A DNA stretch of 64,000 bases from contig CALSSA010000003.1 in the NCBI GenBank assembly GCA_943788875.1, positions 62,001-126,000 of the forward strand. The letters are read 5' to 3'. Position 1 is the stretch's first letter; each line of letters opens with the position of its first letter. Below are positions 8,006-17,496 of the stretch, piece by piece. Source of the stretch: an uncultured Pseudomonadales bacterium (GTDB lineage: Bacteria; Pseudomonadota; Gammaproteobacteria; Pseudomonadales; Porticoccaceae). The notes beneath the pieces are model-generated. The model did no database searches. It was given only the letters and a program-made list of their open reading frames with translations, and was not told where the DNA came from. Made by a program: the position numbers and the translations under genes.

Positions 8006-8913
8006 ATAAATCCGTTAGTCAGCTGAGTAAAAATACCCTTTCAACCAACAGCGTTGATAGCGACAGCCTGACTAAATGGCTCCACGGGTTAACCTTTGAT
8101 CAGGCCTATCAGCAGTATGAAGAACAGGGTTATATTTTATTTAAAGATGTTATGGATGCTGAGGCAGTGCAGCAGGTGCGAGATGCTCTGGATCCATTTT
8201 TAATCGCGACCGGGCGTAATGACTTTGAGGGTTTTAAAAGCAATCGGGTCTACAGCTTGCTGGCCAAGGCCCCGGAGGTGTTCTGCGATATGGTCACCCA
8301 CCCTCTGGCACTAGCATTTGCCGAAAGGGAGCTTGGCGAGTCCTGCCTGTTATCGGCTCTGCTGGCGATCAATTTACACCCAGGTGAGACTGTCCAGGGC
8401 TGGCACTGTGACGATGCACAGATCAATATTCCCCGACCACGTAAAAGCTTTGGGGTCAGCGCCTTTTGGGCTATAGATGATACAACCGAGTTAAATGGCG
8501 CCACGGAATTTATTACCGACAGCCATAACTGGACTGAAGACAAGACCATAGCTCTGGCAGAGGTAAGCGATCTGATGGACCCCAGAGAGCGAGATCCTAA
8601 TCACGACCCCCAGCCTAGATCCGATACATTTAAGATGCCCATGACCAGTGGCTCATTGCTACTGATGAAAAGCAGCGTCTTTCACCGCGGTGGTGCAAAT
8701 TTGTCCGACGCCTCGCGATTAATTGTTACACCTCAGTATTGCACTGGCTGGGCCCGCCAGCTTGAAAATATGGCTCTGGCAATTCCGCCCGATATTGCTC
8801 GCACATTACCCAAACGTGTGCGCGAACTGATTGGCTACAGTATTCACGAGGCTTTTATGGGTTATGTTGACGGCATGCATCCACAGAAGGTACTTGCCAC
8901 AGAGAACCTTTGA
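8002..8913 (+). CDS. Phytanoyl-CoA dioxygenase (PhyH) family oxygenase
   Basis: A 303-residue Fe(II)/2-oxoglutarate dioxygenase of the PhyH family, which hydroxylates alkyl or acyl substrates. The iron facial triad is visible as H135 and D137 (WHCDDA) and H228 (FHRGGAN). R239 (SRLIVTP) would bind the 2-oxoglutarate carboxylate. The TTG start at 8002 overlaps the preceding stop and has a GGAG site 7 nt upstream; no ATG gives a better frame. The coupling to the MEST-like hydrolase suggests consecutive steps on one substrate. The substrate could be a lipid, a branched acid or a small alkyl compound; nothing in the sequence decides. Confidence 0.9.
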   Translation: MNKSVSQLSKNTLSTNSVDSDSLTKWLHGLTFDQAYQQYEEQGYILFKDVMDAEAVQQVRDALDPFLIATGRNDFEGFKSNRVYSLLAKAPEVFCDMVTHPLALAFAERELGESCLLSALLAINLHPGETVQGWHCDDAQINIPRPRKSFGVSAFWAIDDTTELNGATEFITDSHNWTEDKTIALAEVSDLMDPRERDPNHDPQPRSDTFKMPMTSGSLLLMKSSVFHRGGANLSDASRLIVTPQYCTGWARQLENMALAIPPDIARTLPKRVRELIGYSIHEAFMGYVDGMHPQKVLATENL

Positions 8914-8937
8914 CCAACCTGGCACTATTTAGCCCAG

Positions 8938-10074
8938 CTAGGTTAATACACCCTTTTGGTCCAGGGCATCAATAGCACTTTGATCAAAGCCCCAGTCTGC
9001 AAGCACTGCTTTGGTGTCTGCGCCTTCAGCTGAGGGCGCTGTCGGAGTACCACATTGGCTGCGGCTAAATCTGGGAGCTGGCGCTGGCTGTTGCTGACCA
9101 TTGATTTCAATATAGGTCTGCCGCGCTTTATTGTGGGGATGATCCAAAGCTTCATGGATATCTAAAATTCCGGCAACACAGGCATCTGTGCCCTCAAAAA
9201 TCTCTACCCATTGATCTCGGGTTTTAGATTTAAAGGTGTCTGTGAAAATGGTTTTTATCTGTGGCCATTTCTGTGGGTTATTCTGATCTTCAATAATATG
9301 CTCAGGCATATCCGCCAGCTGAACCATCTGGGCAAAAAACTGCGGCTCAATAGGCCCTATTGAAATATGCTTACCGTCGGCAGTCCCATAGGCGCCATAA
9401 TAAGGTACACCGCCATCCAACAGATTACTTTCGCGGGCAGGGCGCCAGGCACCTAATTGGCTCATGGTATAAAACATACTCATCAGGTGAGCCGAGCCAT
9501 CGGTAATAGAGGTATCTATCACCTGCCCTACACCAGACTTATGCACTTCCAGCAACGCCGACAAAATACCCACCACCAGAAACATACTGCCTCCGGCAAA
9601 ATCACCCACCAAATTCAGCGGCGGTAGCGGTTGCTCTTTGGTGCCCATGGCTGCAGCGGCGCCAGTCAGAGAAATATAGTTATAGTCATGGCCAGCAGAA
9701 TGGGCCAGTGGGCCACTCTGGCCCCAGCCAGTCATGCGGCCATAGATAATTTTTGGGTTATGTTGCAGGCAGATATCCGGACCAAAACCTAAACGCTCGG
9801 CAACCCCAGGGCGATTACCTTCAAAGATCACATCTGCATTTTCGACCAGTTGCAGCAAAGCTTGTAGGCCCTCCGGTTGACGCAGATCCAGAGCAATGCT
9901 TCGCTTGCCCCGAGAATTAACATCGAGAGCGGATGGAGGCGCAATGGAATTAGGCTTGGAGGCGCGTTCAACAACAATGACCTCGGCACCCAAGTCTGCC
10001 ATCAACTGGCCCGCATAGGGACCAGGACCAATGCCCTTCATTTCTATTATTTTTATACCTGCTAAAGGTCCCAT
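8938..10074 (-). CDS. CaiB/BaiF family CoA-transferase or 2-methylacyl-CoA racemase
   Basis: A 378-residue class III CoA-transferase-family protein, similar to alpha-methylacyl-CoA racemase. It opens MGPLAGIKIIEMKGIGPGPYAGQ, the usual family start; the longer open frame to 10383 adds sequence unlike the family. The catalytic aspartate is in LVGDFAGGSMF. The KRSIALDLR and PGVAERLGFG blocks of the N-terminal domain are present. The racemase and transferase subfamilies are hard to separate by eye; the MTGWGQSGP block and overall length favour a racemase-like enzyme. With PhyH next door, a role in branched-chain (2-methyl) fatty acid degradation is an attractive inference. Confidence 0.9.
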   Translation of the reverse strand: MGPLAGIKIIEMKGIGPGPYAGQLMADLGAEVIVVERASKPNSIAPPSALDVNSRGKRSIALDLRQPEGLQALLQLVENADVIFEGNRPGVAERLGFGPDICLQHNPKIIYGRMTGWGQSGPLAHSAGHDYNYISLTGAAAAMGTKEQPLPPLNLVGDFAGGSMFLVVGILSALLEVHKSGVGQVIDTSITDGSAHLMSMFYTMSQLGAWRPARESNLLDGGVPYYGAYGTADGKHISIGPIEPQFFAQMVQLADMPEHIIEDQNNPQKWPQIKTIFTDTFKSKTRDQWVEIFEGTDACVAGILDIHEALDHPHNKARQTYIEINGQQQPAPAPRFSRSQCGTPTAPSAEGADTKAVLADWGFDQSAIDALDQKGVLT

Positions 10075-10145
10075 ATTTTCTCGCCAATAACTAACTTGCC
10101 AATAGTCTGTGTCTCCAGACTTTCTTGACTCTGTGAAAAATAACC

Positions 10146-11465
10146 TTAATACAACAAATAAATCATGCTGCTTATCAAAGCACCAGACCAAATCAGTATG
10201 ACAACGCAGTAACCCATAATCTGGCGCAAGTTGAGCCCAGATAATGCCAGCAGCGGCAGTGCCCAAAATGGTTGAATCATATTGGTCCAGGCATCTCCCC
10301 AGGCAACTGCCATCGCCGCTTTGCTCAATGACACACCCAACTCGGCAGCTGCGGGCACCACAATAGGCGCTTGCACTGCCCATTGCCCGCCGCCCGAGGG
10401 CACAAAAAAGTTAACCACCCCGGCACTCAAAAATGTAATAACCGGAAAACTTTGCGCAGTTGAACTATCGACAAACCACTGGGACATGCCTCCGGCAAGG
10501 CCAGACCCAACCATCATGCCCATCACACCAGCATAGAGCGGAAATTGCAGAATAATCCCGCTGCTGGCACCAATAGCACTGTTCATCGCATTGAGATAAC
10601 TGCGTGGGTTGATATGCAGAGCAAGACCGCACAGCAGCAGGCACAGATTAATTTCGTTGAGGCTAAAGCCCCTGTCGGAAGAGAAAAACCCAAACAGATA
10701 GATGGCACCAATGGCCACCAACAGGTAATTAATAATGGGGTGATGTTCCAATTTTTCAGCCGGGCTCATGGCTGTCAGATCGAGTACTGGCTCTGGCTCG
10801 TCTTTAATGCTCAACCCAACCCTATTATTTTTATCCGGCATCATGAGGATATTTAAGATTGGCAGGGAAACCGCCAGAGCAAAAACGATGGCAAGATTTT
10901 GCCATGCAAAAATAGTCTCTATTAGAGGAACAGTTTGTCCGTTTAGTAACTGGCTTAACGCATCATTGCCAACAGAAGCTATCTTTAATGGAATTGATCC
11001 CGACAGACCGCTGTGCCAGATTAATAATCCACTGTAGGCCGCGGCAATCAGCAATGGGAAATGGCTATCTCTAACATGAATAGCTACTTCTCGAGCCAGC
11101 AATGCGCCGACTACCAGCCCAAACCCCCAGTTGACCCACAGCGCCAGCATAGAAGTCAGAGTCACCAAAACAATACCCTGGGCTGGAGTTCTGGCCATCT
11201 GAGCGATGGCGCGCAGTGCAGCTTTCACCGGTTTACTCATCGCCAGTACAGTGCCCAAAACTAGAATAAGCACCATTTGCATGGAAAACCCAAGTAACTT
11301 CCAGACTCCATTGCCCCAGTGATCAGCCATAGCGCTGACGCTTTGATTCTGACTCACCACCCCTGCAACAAACACAACGACCGTGAGAATAATCGCGATT
11401 ACAAAAGTATCGGGCAGCCAGCGCTGCATAATTCGACTAAATAATTCTGCACTGGATTTGATCAT
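10146..11465 (-). CDS. AtoE-type short-chain fatty acid transporter
   Basis: A 439-residue inner-membrane transporter of the AtoE/short-chain fatty acid family. It opens MIKSSAELFSRIMQRWLPDTFVIAIILTVVVF, the typical start. About twelve hydrophobic helices follow, with family blocks LAGGMSQWFVDSS, NFFVPSGGGQWAVQAPIV and WGDAWTNMIQPFWALPLLAL. These conserved stretches are near the C-terminal half as in AtoE. It sits 9 nt downstream of the MFS transporter gene and upstream of the CaiB-like gene, so uptake of short carboxylic acids may feed the adjacent CoA enzymes. Confidence 0.92.
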   Translation of the reverse strand: MIKSSAELFSRIMQRWLPDTFVIAIILTVVVFVAGVVSQNQSVSAMADHWGNGVWKLLGFSMQMVLILVLGTVLAMSKPVKAALRAIAQMARTPAQGIVLVTLTSMLALWVNWGFGLVVGALLAREVAIHVRDSHFPLLIAAAYSGLLIWHSGLSGSIPLKIASVGNDALSQLLNGQTVPLIETIFAWQNLAIVFALAVSLPILNILMMPDKNNRVGLSIKDEPEPVLDLTAMSPAEKLEHHPIINYLLVAIGAIYLFGFFSSDRGFSLNEINLCLLLCGLALHINPRSYLNAMNSAIGASSGIILQFPLYAGVMGMMVGSGLAGGMSQWFVDSSTAQSFPVITFLSAGVVNFFVPSGGGQWAVQAPIVVPAAAELGVSLSKAAMAVAWGDAWTNMIQPFWALPLLALSGLNLRQIMGYCVVILIWSGALISSMIYLLY

Positions 11466-11474
11466 TTTTGTGCC

Positions 11475-12794
11475 CTAACTTTCAGCTAACTCTTGGTTGC
11501 GCTTTTCAGCTGCAGCCCAGTCTTTGGGCAACACACGGGCAACCACCATAAAACTGATAATAGACGGAATAAACATGCAGGAGGTAACCGTCATTGCATA
11601 GCGCATCGAGGTAAGATCTCCATTGCTCTCCTTGAACACATCAATAATCCAGCCAGTGAAGGTTGGACCTCCGCCCAAGGCAATCATATTTAGGATGAAG
11701 AAGAACAGCGCTGTCGACATGGCGCGCATATTAATCGGCGCCAATGTCTGGGCTATAGCAAAACTAGGTCCCAGATAAATGCCCAAAAATAGCAAGAATA
11801 CTGTCGTTAATGCGAGGTGGGCCCACACAGTGGACACCCAAAAGCTACCGATACCTATAGGCAGACAGATACTTATTGCGATGGCTGGCAGCCAGCCATA
11901 GGCGCGAATATTTTTGGCCCCCCATCTATCCGCAAGTCGGGCACCAAAGAAAGCACCGCCAGCGTAGGTCGTGCCATTGATAATACCTAGAGTGATAACC
12001 AGGGTTTTAAAATCAAAGCTGGGGTCGAGCAGAACCAGATACTTGGTCTGAAACGCCGAGGTTGCGTAGGATACAAAGGATCCAAACGCGATACCAAAAC
12101 ACATTGCCCACCAGGCCGGAATTTTAAGCAGACTATTGAGAGAATCCCTAAAGGCCGGCTGCACGATATCCTCGCGCCCACCGAGCTCCATGGCACCGCG
12201 AACAGGTTCGCGCAAAAGCAGCCTGACAATAACAGCCAGAACGACGCCTGTAACGCCTAGAAAGATAAAGATACGTCGCCAGTCAACATCTTCCCCGGAG
12301 GAACCCATCAGTGACGCTGTGGCGAAATAGGCTGCCATAATACCCAGCGGAATACCCATGGAGTAGACACCTAAGGCCCCAGCGCGCTCTTCTTTGGGAT
12401 ATAGATCTGAAATGATCGAATGTGATGGAGGGCTGCCACCAGCCTCACCGATACCAACCCCCATACGCGCCAAGCCTATCTGCATGAAGTTTCCAGCCAA
12501 ACCCGTTAATGCGGTAAAACCACTCCAAACAGCCAATGCTATAGACAGAATGTTAACCCGGTTATAGCGATCCGCTAACCAGGCGATGGGAATTGCCACC
12601 ACTGTGTAAAACGTCGCAAAGGCGAGACCAATTAAAAGCCCTAACTGGGTGTTTGTAAGATCCAGGTCCTTCTGGATAAATGGAGCCAAAATACCCACAA
12701 TTTGTCGGTCGATAAAATTAAAGCCATAAACTATCGTAAGGAGTACCAGAACCATAGAGCGATAGTTTTTACTGGGTGTTTTTTGATCAGTCAT
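11475..12794 (-). CDS. MFS transporter, spinster-like
   Basis: A 439-residue major facilitator with about twelve membrane helices. The start region YGFNFIDRQIVGILAPFIQKDLDLTNTQLGLLIG, the loop WLADRYNRVNILSIAL and GIGEAGGSPPSHSIISDLYP identify the spinster-like/ACS-type group often found beside catabolic genes. The second half carries GARLADRWG. The substrate is unknown; organic acids or lipids are usual guesses. It heads a probable transcription unit with the AtoE-type gene. A dyad (12808-12828) lies directly upstream. Confidence 0.9.
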   Translation of the reverse strand: MTDQKTPSKNYRSMVLVLLTIVYGFNFIDRQIVGILAPFIQKDLDLTNTQLGLLIGLAFATFYTVVAIPIAWLADRYNRVNILSIALAVWSGFTALTGLAGNFMQIGLARMGVGIGEAGGSPPSHSIISDLYPKEERAGALGVYSMGIPLGIMAAYFATASLMGSSGEDVDWRRIFIFLGVTGVVLAVIVRLLLREPVRGAMELGGREDIVQPAFRDSLNSLLKIPAWWAMCFGIAFGSFVSYATSAFQTKYLVLLDPSFDFKTLVITLGIINGTTYAGGAFFGARLADRWGAKNIRAYGWLPAIAISICLPIGIGSFWVSTVWAHLALTTVFLLFLGIYLGPSFAIAQTLAPINMRAMSTALFFFILNMIALGGGPTFTGWIIDVFKESNGDLTSMRYAMTVTSCMFIPSIISFMVVARVLPKDWAAAEKRNQELAES

Positions 12795-12807
12795 AGAAGC
12801 CCGCTTA

Positions 12808-12828
12808 TTTATACCTTGATGGTATTAA
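12808..12828. promoter_or_regulatory. Operator-like dyad before the MFS transporter
   Basis: TTTATACC-TTGAT-GGTATTAA is an inverted repeat with 7 of 8 positions paired per arm, ending 14 nt before the transporter start. The size and AT-rich arms suit a TetR- or MarR-type operator. No such regulator is encoded nearby, so this is a sequence-only suggestion. Confidence 0.35.
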
Positions 12829-12921
12829 TTATTGTTTTTGTCTGAGTACAGGCTACTTCAACCCATTAGATAGAGCAAGCCAGCCGGGAGTTTTGAAGAT
12901 GATATTATCTATTATTAGCTG

Positions 12922-15900
12922 TTAACTTGCCTCTGCTTTGCCGCCATTCCACCATTGATCCAGATCGCCAAGTATCAAGTAAAGGCAAGGCACCAAGAGC
13001 AAGGTAATAATCGTCGCAAAGACAATTCCAAAGGCCAGCGAAATGGCCATGGGAACGATAAATTTAGCCTGAGCACTCTGCTCCAGCAACATCGGAGCCA
13101 GCCCCAAAAAGGTGGTCATAGAGGTCAATAAAATAGCCCTAAAACGCCGACTGCCAGCTTGGGTGATAGCAACTGTTCTATCCTGTATCTCGACCGCCCT
13201 CTTGTTAGCAAAATCGACCAGAATCAGGCTGTCATTTACCACTACTCCACTCAACGCAATAATTCCCATTACTGACATCATGCTCATGGAATAACCCGTT
13301 ACCCAATGGCCGACAATGGCACCGATACAGCCAAAGGGAATAACACCCATAATAATAAGCGGCTGCAGGTACGAGCGAGTCGGTATGGCGAGCAAGGCGT
13401 AAATACCAAAAAGTGCCAAGGCAAATCCAACAGCCATACTCAAAGCCATTTTCGCCTCTTCTTTTGCCATACCCGAGACACCCCAGCGCAACCCCGGATA
13501 CTTGGCCAGCAATTCAGGAATGATACGCTGCTCAATATCTGCCATAACCTTTGCCGGCTCAACAATACTGGCATCACCCTCTGCAGTAATTTCAGAGGCC
13601 CGTTCAAAATTAATGCGCGTGGCCTTGAGCAAGCCCTGTTTGACCTCCACACTGGCAACAGTATCGAAGGGTAATTCATCACCCACAGGGGTGCGGATAA
13701 ACATATTATTAAGGCTGCCGACAGTTTCCCGATCGGCTCGAGGATAGCGCACCATTACCTTAATCTCGTCAATACCCCGCTGCACTCGCTGGGCTTCGGC
13801 ACCATAAAAGGCATGGCGCACCTGGGTACCGAGATCGTATCTGGTCAGACCCAGAGCTTCGCCCGCAGGCAATATATCCAGATGAAACTCATCGGCAGTA
13901 TCACTGGCACCATTGCGAATATCATTGAGGCCGGCGTAATGGGAAAGCTGTTCTTCCAACTCAGCAGATGCCTGCCGCAGAATATCAAAATCACTGTGCA
14001 TCAGGTCAAACGCAATATTAGGCCCAAAACGCGGACCATCCTCCATCTGAAATGAAAGCACCTCAGCACCATGCACGACACCCAACTGCTGACGCCACAG
14101 ATTCTGCACCTCAACCGCTGAAATATCACGCTTATCTTCTTTGGTTAGCTCGATATTGACCCAGCCATTAATCCGCTCGTTGCCATAAGCACGGATATGA
14201 GTCACCAGACCTTGAGAACCTGCATTGGCCTGCCTGTAATTTTTATCAACATCCTGCAGTGCTTTAACAATATCAGCCACAGCCTGCTTGGTGCTCTCTT
14301 CTGGAGAGCCTTCAGACATGCGCAGTTCGACACTGATAAATTCACCCGGAATTTCTGGAGACAGAACGGTGCGAACAACACCACCAGCCAGCAACCCTGA
14401 CGCAAGAATAAACAGCGCCAGAAAAAATGCCAACGTGGCATAGCGATAGTCTATGCAACGCTTAATCATTGGAACGTAGTAATTTGTAACAAATTCCCGC
14501 AGTCGGCCATTAACCTTTTCTTGTATCCCGTTGATCTTTAGCAGCAATGGATGGCGAGTCGGTTTGCTGTGGGCAAGATGGGCTGGCAGTATCCACTTGG
14601 ATTCAATCAGGGAAAATATCAGACAAAGAATCACCACCCAACCACAGGCTCTGGGTAGAGGACCTATCATGCCATCGACAAACAAAGTTGGTGCAAAGGC
14701 AACAATGGTTGTCAGTACCCCAAAGGTAGCTGGCGTCGAAACCTCATAGACCCCATTGATAATATTCTCGACGCTGTGCCCCTTAAGCTCCTGCTCGCTG
14801 TAGGCACTCTCACCAATAATAATGGCGTCATCTACCACAATACCCAGCACCAAAATAAAGCCAAAGATACTGATCATATTTAAGCTGGTATCAACATAGG
14901 GCGTATTGAGGAACGCCAGAGCACCCAAAAAGCACACGGGAATACCGACCATGACCCAGAACGCCAGCTTGATTTCAAGGAATAATGTCAGGGTCACAAA
15001 CACCAACAGCGCACCTACGGCAAGGTTCTTGACCATCATATTGAGGCGACCTTCGAGGTAGTAGGTAATGTCTGCCCAAATCACCAGCGACACGCCGGCC
15101 GGGAGCTGCATCTGCTTTTCCGCTACGTAGGCCTTTGCAGTCTCTGCTGTTTCAATAAGATCCTGACGCCCCATGGCAAAAACATTCACCCCAAGGGAGT
15201 ATTCGCCGTTAAACATAGAGAATCCCTTGGCATCGACAAAGCCATCTTCAATGCTAGCGATATCACCCAATAATAGACGCGTGCCATCGGGCCAGGTTTT
15301 CAGAATGATTTGTTCAAAATCTCGCTGTACATAAGCTTGCCCAACAGTGCGCAACATAATGTCGCCATTGCGGGTTTGTACCGAGCCGCCGGGCAAATCC
15401 AATGAGGAGGCAGAAATACGCCGAGCTACATCGCCAAGGGTCAGGTGATATTCGCGCAACAGCTGCTCGGAAATCTCAATGGCTATTTCATAATCCCGCG
15501 CGCCTACCACTTCTGCAGCAGAGACCTCTTCATAGGTCAGCAAGTCTCGTCTGATCTGGTCGGCCAATGATTTCATACTGCGCTCATCCAGATCTCCAGA
15601 GATCTGAATCGTCAGTGCCGGGATCAATATCTCCGGCTGACTGATAATAGGCCGCTCTGCCTCCCCGGGGAAATGGGCAATACCATCAATACGGCCCCTG
15701 ATGTCCGCCGTCAGTTTGGTAACATCTATATCTTTATCCGGCTCAACAATAAGCCGTCCATAGGACTCAAAAGCATCTGCCTCTATGCGCTTGATGCCAT
15801 CCAAGTCATTGATAGACTCCTCAATTTTAAGAATCACCCCCAGCTCAACTTCTTCCGGTGCGGCGCCAGGATAAGGAACAGTGATAATAATCCGATTGAT

Positions 15901-16041
15901 TTCCAATGCTGGCATCATAGCCCGCTGTAAGTTAGAAGCTGAACCAATGCCCACAGCAATAATTACCAGCATTAGCAAATTTGCAGCGACTGGGTTGCGA
16001 GCAAACCAGGCGATAATGCCTGACTGAACCCTCTCATTCAT
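12922..16041 (-). CDS. RND efflux transporter, inner-membrane permease
   Basis: A 1039-residue resistance-nodulation-division pump that exports compounds from the periplasm or membrane using the proton gradient. Twelve helices and two large periplasmic loops are evident. The proton-relay aspartate pair in helix 4 is present (LGIVVDDAIIIGE). Helix 10 reads GVVVNDSLILVDFAN, with ND where AcrB has its lysine, so it belongs to the wider RND family rather than close AcrB relatives. Its start overlaps the adaptor gene stop by 4 nt. No outer-membrane TolC-type gene is adjacent, so it probably shares one encoded elsewhere. The substrate is unknown. Confidence 0.95.
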   Translation of the reverse strand: MNERVQSGIIAWFARNPVAANLLMLVIIAVGIGSASNLQRAMMPALEINRIIITVPYPGAAPEEVELGVILKIEESINDLDGIKRIEADAFESYGRLIVEPDKDIDVTKLTADIRGRIDGIAHFPGEAERPIISQPEILIPALTIQISGDLDERSMKSLADQIRRDLLTYEEVSAAEVVGARDYEIAIEISEQLLREYHLTLGDVARRISASSLDLPGGSVQTRNGDIMLRTVGQAYVQRDFEQIILKTWPDGTRLLLGDIASIEDGFVDAKGFSMFNGEYSLGVNVFAMGRQDLIETAETAKAYVAEKQMQLPAGVSLVIWADITYYLEGRLNMMVKNLAVGALLVFVTLTLFLEIKLAFWVMVGIPVCFLGALAFLNTPYVDTSLNMISIFGFILVLGIVVDDAIIIGESAYSEQELKGHSVENIINGVYEVSTPATFGVLTTIVAFAPTLFVDGMIGPLPRACGWVVILCLIFSLIESKWILPAHLAHSKPTRHPLLLKINGIQEKVNGRLREFVTNYYVPMIKRCIDYRYATLAFFLALFILASGLLAGGVVRTVLSPEIPGEFISVELRMSEGSPEESTKQAVADIVKALQDVDKNYRQANAGSQGLVTHIRAYGNERINGWVNIELTKEDKRDISAVEVQNLWRQQLGVVHGAEVLSFQMEDGPRFGPNIAFDLMHSDFDILRQASAELEEQLSHYAGLNDIRNGASDTADEFHLDILPAGEALGLTRYDLGTQVRHAFYGAEAQRVQRGIDEIKVMVRYPRADRETVGSLNNMFIRTPVGDELPFDTVASVEVKQGLLKATRINFERASEITAEGDASIVEPAKVMADIEQRIIPELLAKYPGLRWGVSGMAKEEAKMALSMAVGFALALFGIYALLAIPTRSYLQPLIIMGVIPFGCIGAIVGHWVTGYSMSMMSVMGIIALSGVVVNDSLILVDFANKRAVEIQDRTVAITQAGSRRFRAILLTSMTTFLGLAPMLLEQSAQAKFIVPMAISLAFGIVFATIITLLLVPCLYLILGDLDQWWNGGKAEAS

Positions 16042-17249
16042 TCTGAGACCACCTTGGACCGCATAAGCTGATCAGTGGAGGTGGTTGACTGCACAGCAAC
16101 AGTGGCGCCAGTAAACGACGGATCCATCAATGTAAGACACACCAGGTCTCCCTCATCCAAACCGGCGGTGACATAGATCTGATCTCCGCCGGTACGCAAC
16201 ATTTGCACCTGTCGATTGCGCAGAACATTGTCTTTATCAATAACCCAGAGTAAATTTCCAGCACGCAAAATATAGCGTGGCAAAGTCACCAAATTGTGTA
16301 TTTCACGGCCCTGAATTCGGGCATTGACGAAACTGCCCATGCGCAGAGATTGCTCTTTATCACCGGCAAGTCCGTAGGGATCTTCAACGCGCACCACCAA
16401 GTACAGCACCCTCGAACGCTCATCAAACACACCTTCCGTGCGATGAGGTTGGGCAGCCCAGCTGCTAGTTTTGCCGCCTATTTCTGTATAGAGCTCAACA
16501 TCCGCCCCACCCTCATAGGCTTCAACACCCTTGGGCAGATCCAGATAATTAATAGTGCTCTGGGGTATCGGCAGCCGCACCTCCGCCTGCTCAATAGAGA
16601 ATATCTGCGCCAGTGGCGCTCCCGGAGCGACAAACTGACCTAATTCACTATGCTTCTCACCAATCAACGCATCATAGGGCGCCCTGATAATACTGCGCTC
16701 CAAATTATCGCGGGCGGTATTTAAGTCAGCTTCTGCGGCCAGCAACTGCGCCTCTGCCTGCTCCAGTTGCGGCTTGCGCAAATACAGATCACTGGCGGCC
16801 TGACTCCGCTGGCTGCCTGGCGGTAGCTTTTTCCATTCCCGCAGAGCAACCTCAGCACGGCCCTGCTCTTGCACCAAATTGCTCGCTGCAGTCTTAAGCC
16901 CAGCCTCTGCACGTAAAAAGCGGGTCTGATAGTCGCGGGGGTCGATGCGCAATATCACATCACCAGCTGCAACAAACCCACCCACCAGAAATGTTTCTGC
17001 GGTTTCAACAATACGCCCAGATACCTCTGCCTGTATTAATGTGGCCCGCAGCGGGGCTACAGTGCCCTGAGCCTCAATCGGGATGCGTAGATTTTGCTGG
17101 GTCACCAGAGCCGCATCCACAGAAACTGGCCGATATATTGGTGCAGCCAGCTCCGCTGAGGGCCGACTCCAATACATTAATATGCTGATAAGCAGAGCTC
17201 CAGCCAACATTGCAAGAGCAACAGATGACTGCTGTTTAAAGCTAACCAT
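16038..17249 (-). CDS. RND efflux periplasmic adaptor (membrane fusion protein)
   Basis: A membrane-fusion protein of about 403 residues that bridges the RND permease and an outer-membrane channel. An N-terminal membrane anchor or signal (SVALAMLAGALLISILMYW) is followed by the lipoyl-like half IPIEAQGTVAPLRATLIQAEVSGRI. Next comes a coiled-coil hairpin rich in Ala, Glu, Gln and Arg, and then the matching IIRAPYDALIGEKHSELGQFVAPGAPLAQI. The order is the canonical lipoyl-hairpin-lipoyl-barrel layout. I chose the ATG at 17249; a GTG at 17285 adds 12 residues and cannot be excluded. It is the first gene of the two-gene pump unit. Confidence 0.92.
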   Translation of the reverse strand: MVSFKQQSSVALAMLAGALLISILMYWSRPSAELAAPIYRPVSVDAALVTQQNLRIPIEAQGTVAPLRATLIQAEVSGRIVETAETFLVGGFVAAGDVILRIDPRDYQTRFLRAEAGLKTAASNLVQEQGRAEVALREWKKLPPGSQRSQAASDLYLRKPQLEQAEAQLLAAEADLNTARDNLERSIIRAPYDALIGEKHSELGQFVAPGAPLAQIFSIEQAEVRLPIPQSTINYLDLPKGVEAYEGGADVELYTEIGGKTSSWAAQPHRTEGVFDERSRVLYLVVRVEDPYGLAGDKEQSLRMGSFVNARIQGREIHNLVTLPRYILRAGNLLWVIDKDNVLRNRQVQMLRTGGDQIYVTAGLDEGDLVCLTLMDPSFTGATVAVQSTTSTDQLMRSKVVSE

Positions 17250-17435
17250 ATTTTTATTCGCTAATAATAAAATTTTCGAGAACACTTATATAAGCGTTTT
17301 TCTTATATTACTTTGTAATGCATAAAGATAATACATAGGTAATCCAAACGCCTGAAAAAAACCTTGGGAGCAATAACAGGACCAGGTTCTGTCATTGTAG
17401 GAGTCGAGGGAGATATATTTTTTTTGCCCGCAGAT

Positions 17436-17464
17436 TTGCTATAGGCCAAACCGCTTCTTACAAT
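17436..17464 (+). promoter_or_regulatory. Sigma-70 promoter for the isopropylmalate-dehydrogenase-like gene
   Basis: TTGCTA (17436-17441), a 17-nt spacer and TACAAT (17459-17464) lie 32 nt before the ATG at 17497, which has AAGG as ribosome site. This is the best-formed promoter in the 247-nt gap between the divergent pump adaptor and this gene. The rest of the gap shows a T-run but nothing else I can name. Confidence 0.55.
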
Positions 17465-17496
17465 ATGCGCCGCTAACAATATCCGAGAATTAAGGC

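Noticed and set aside
10075-10383. N-terminal extension of the CaiB/BaiF gene
   Set aside because: The extra residues overlap the end of the AtoE-type gene and do not resemble the family; the ATG at 10074 gives the canonical start.
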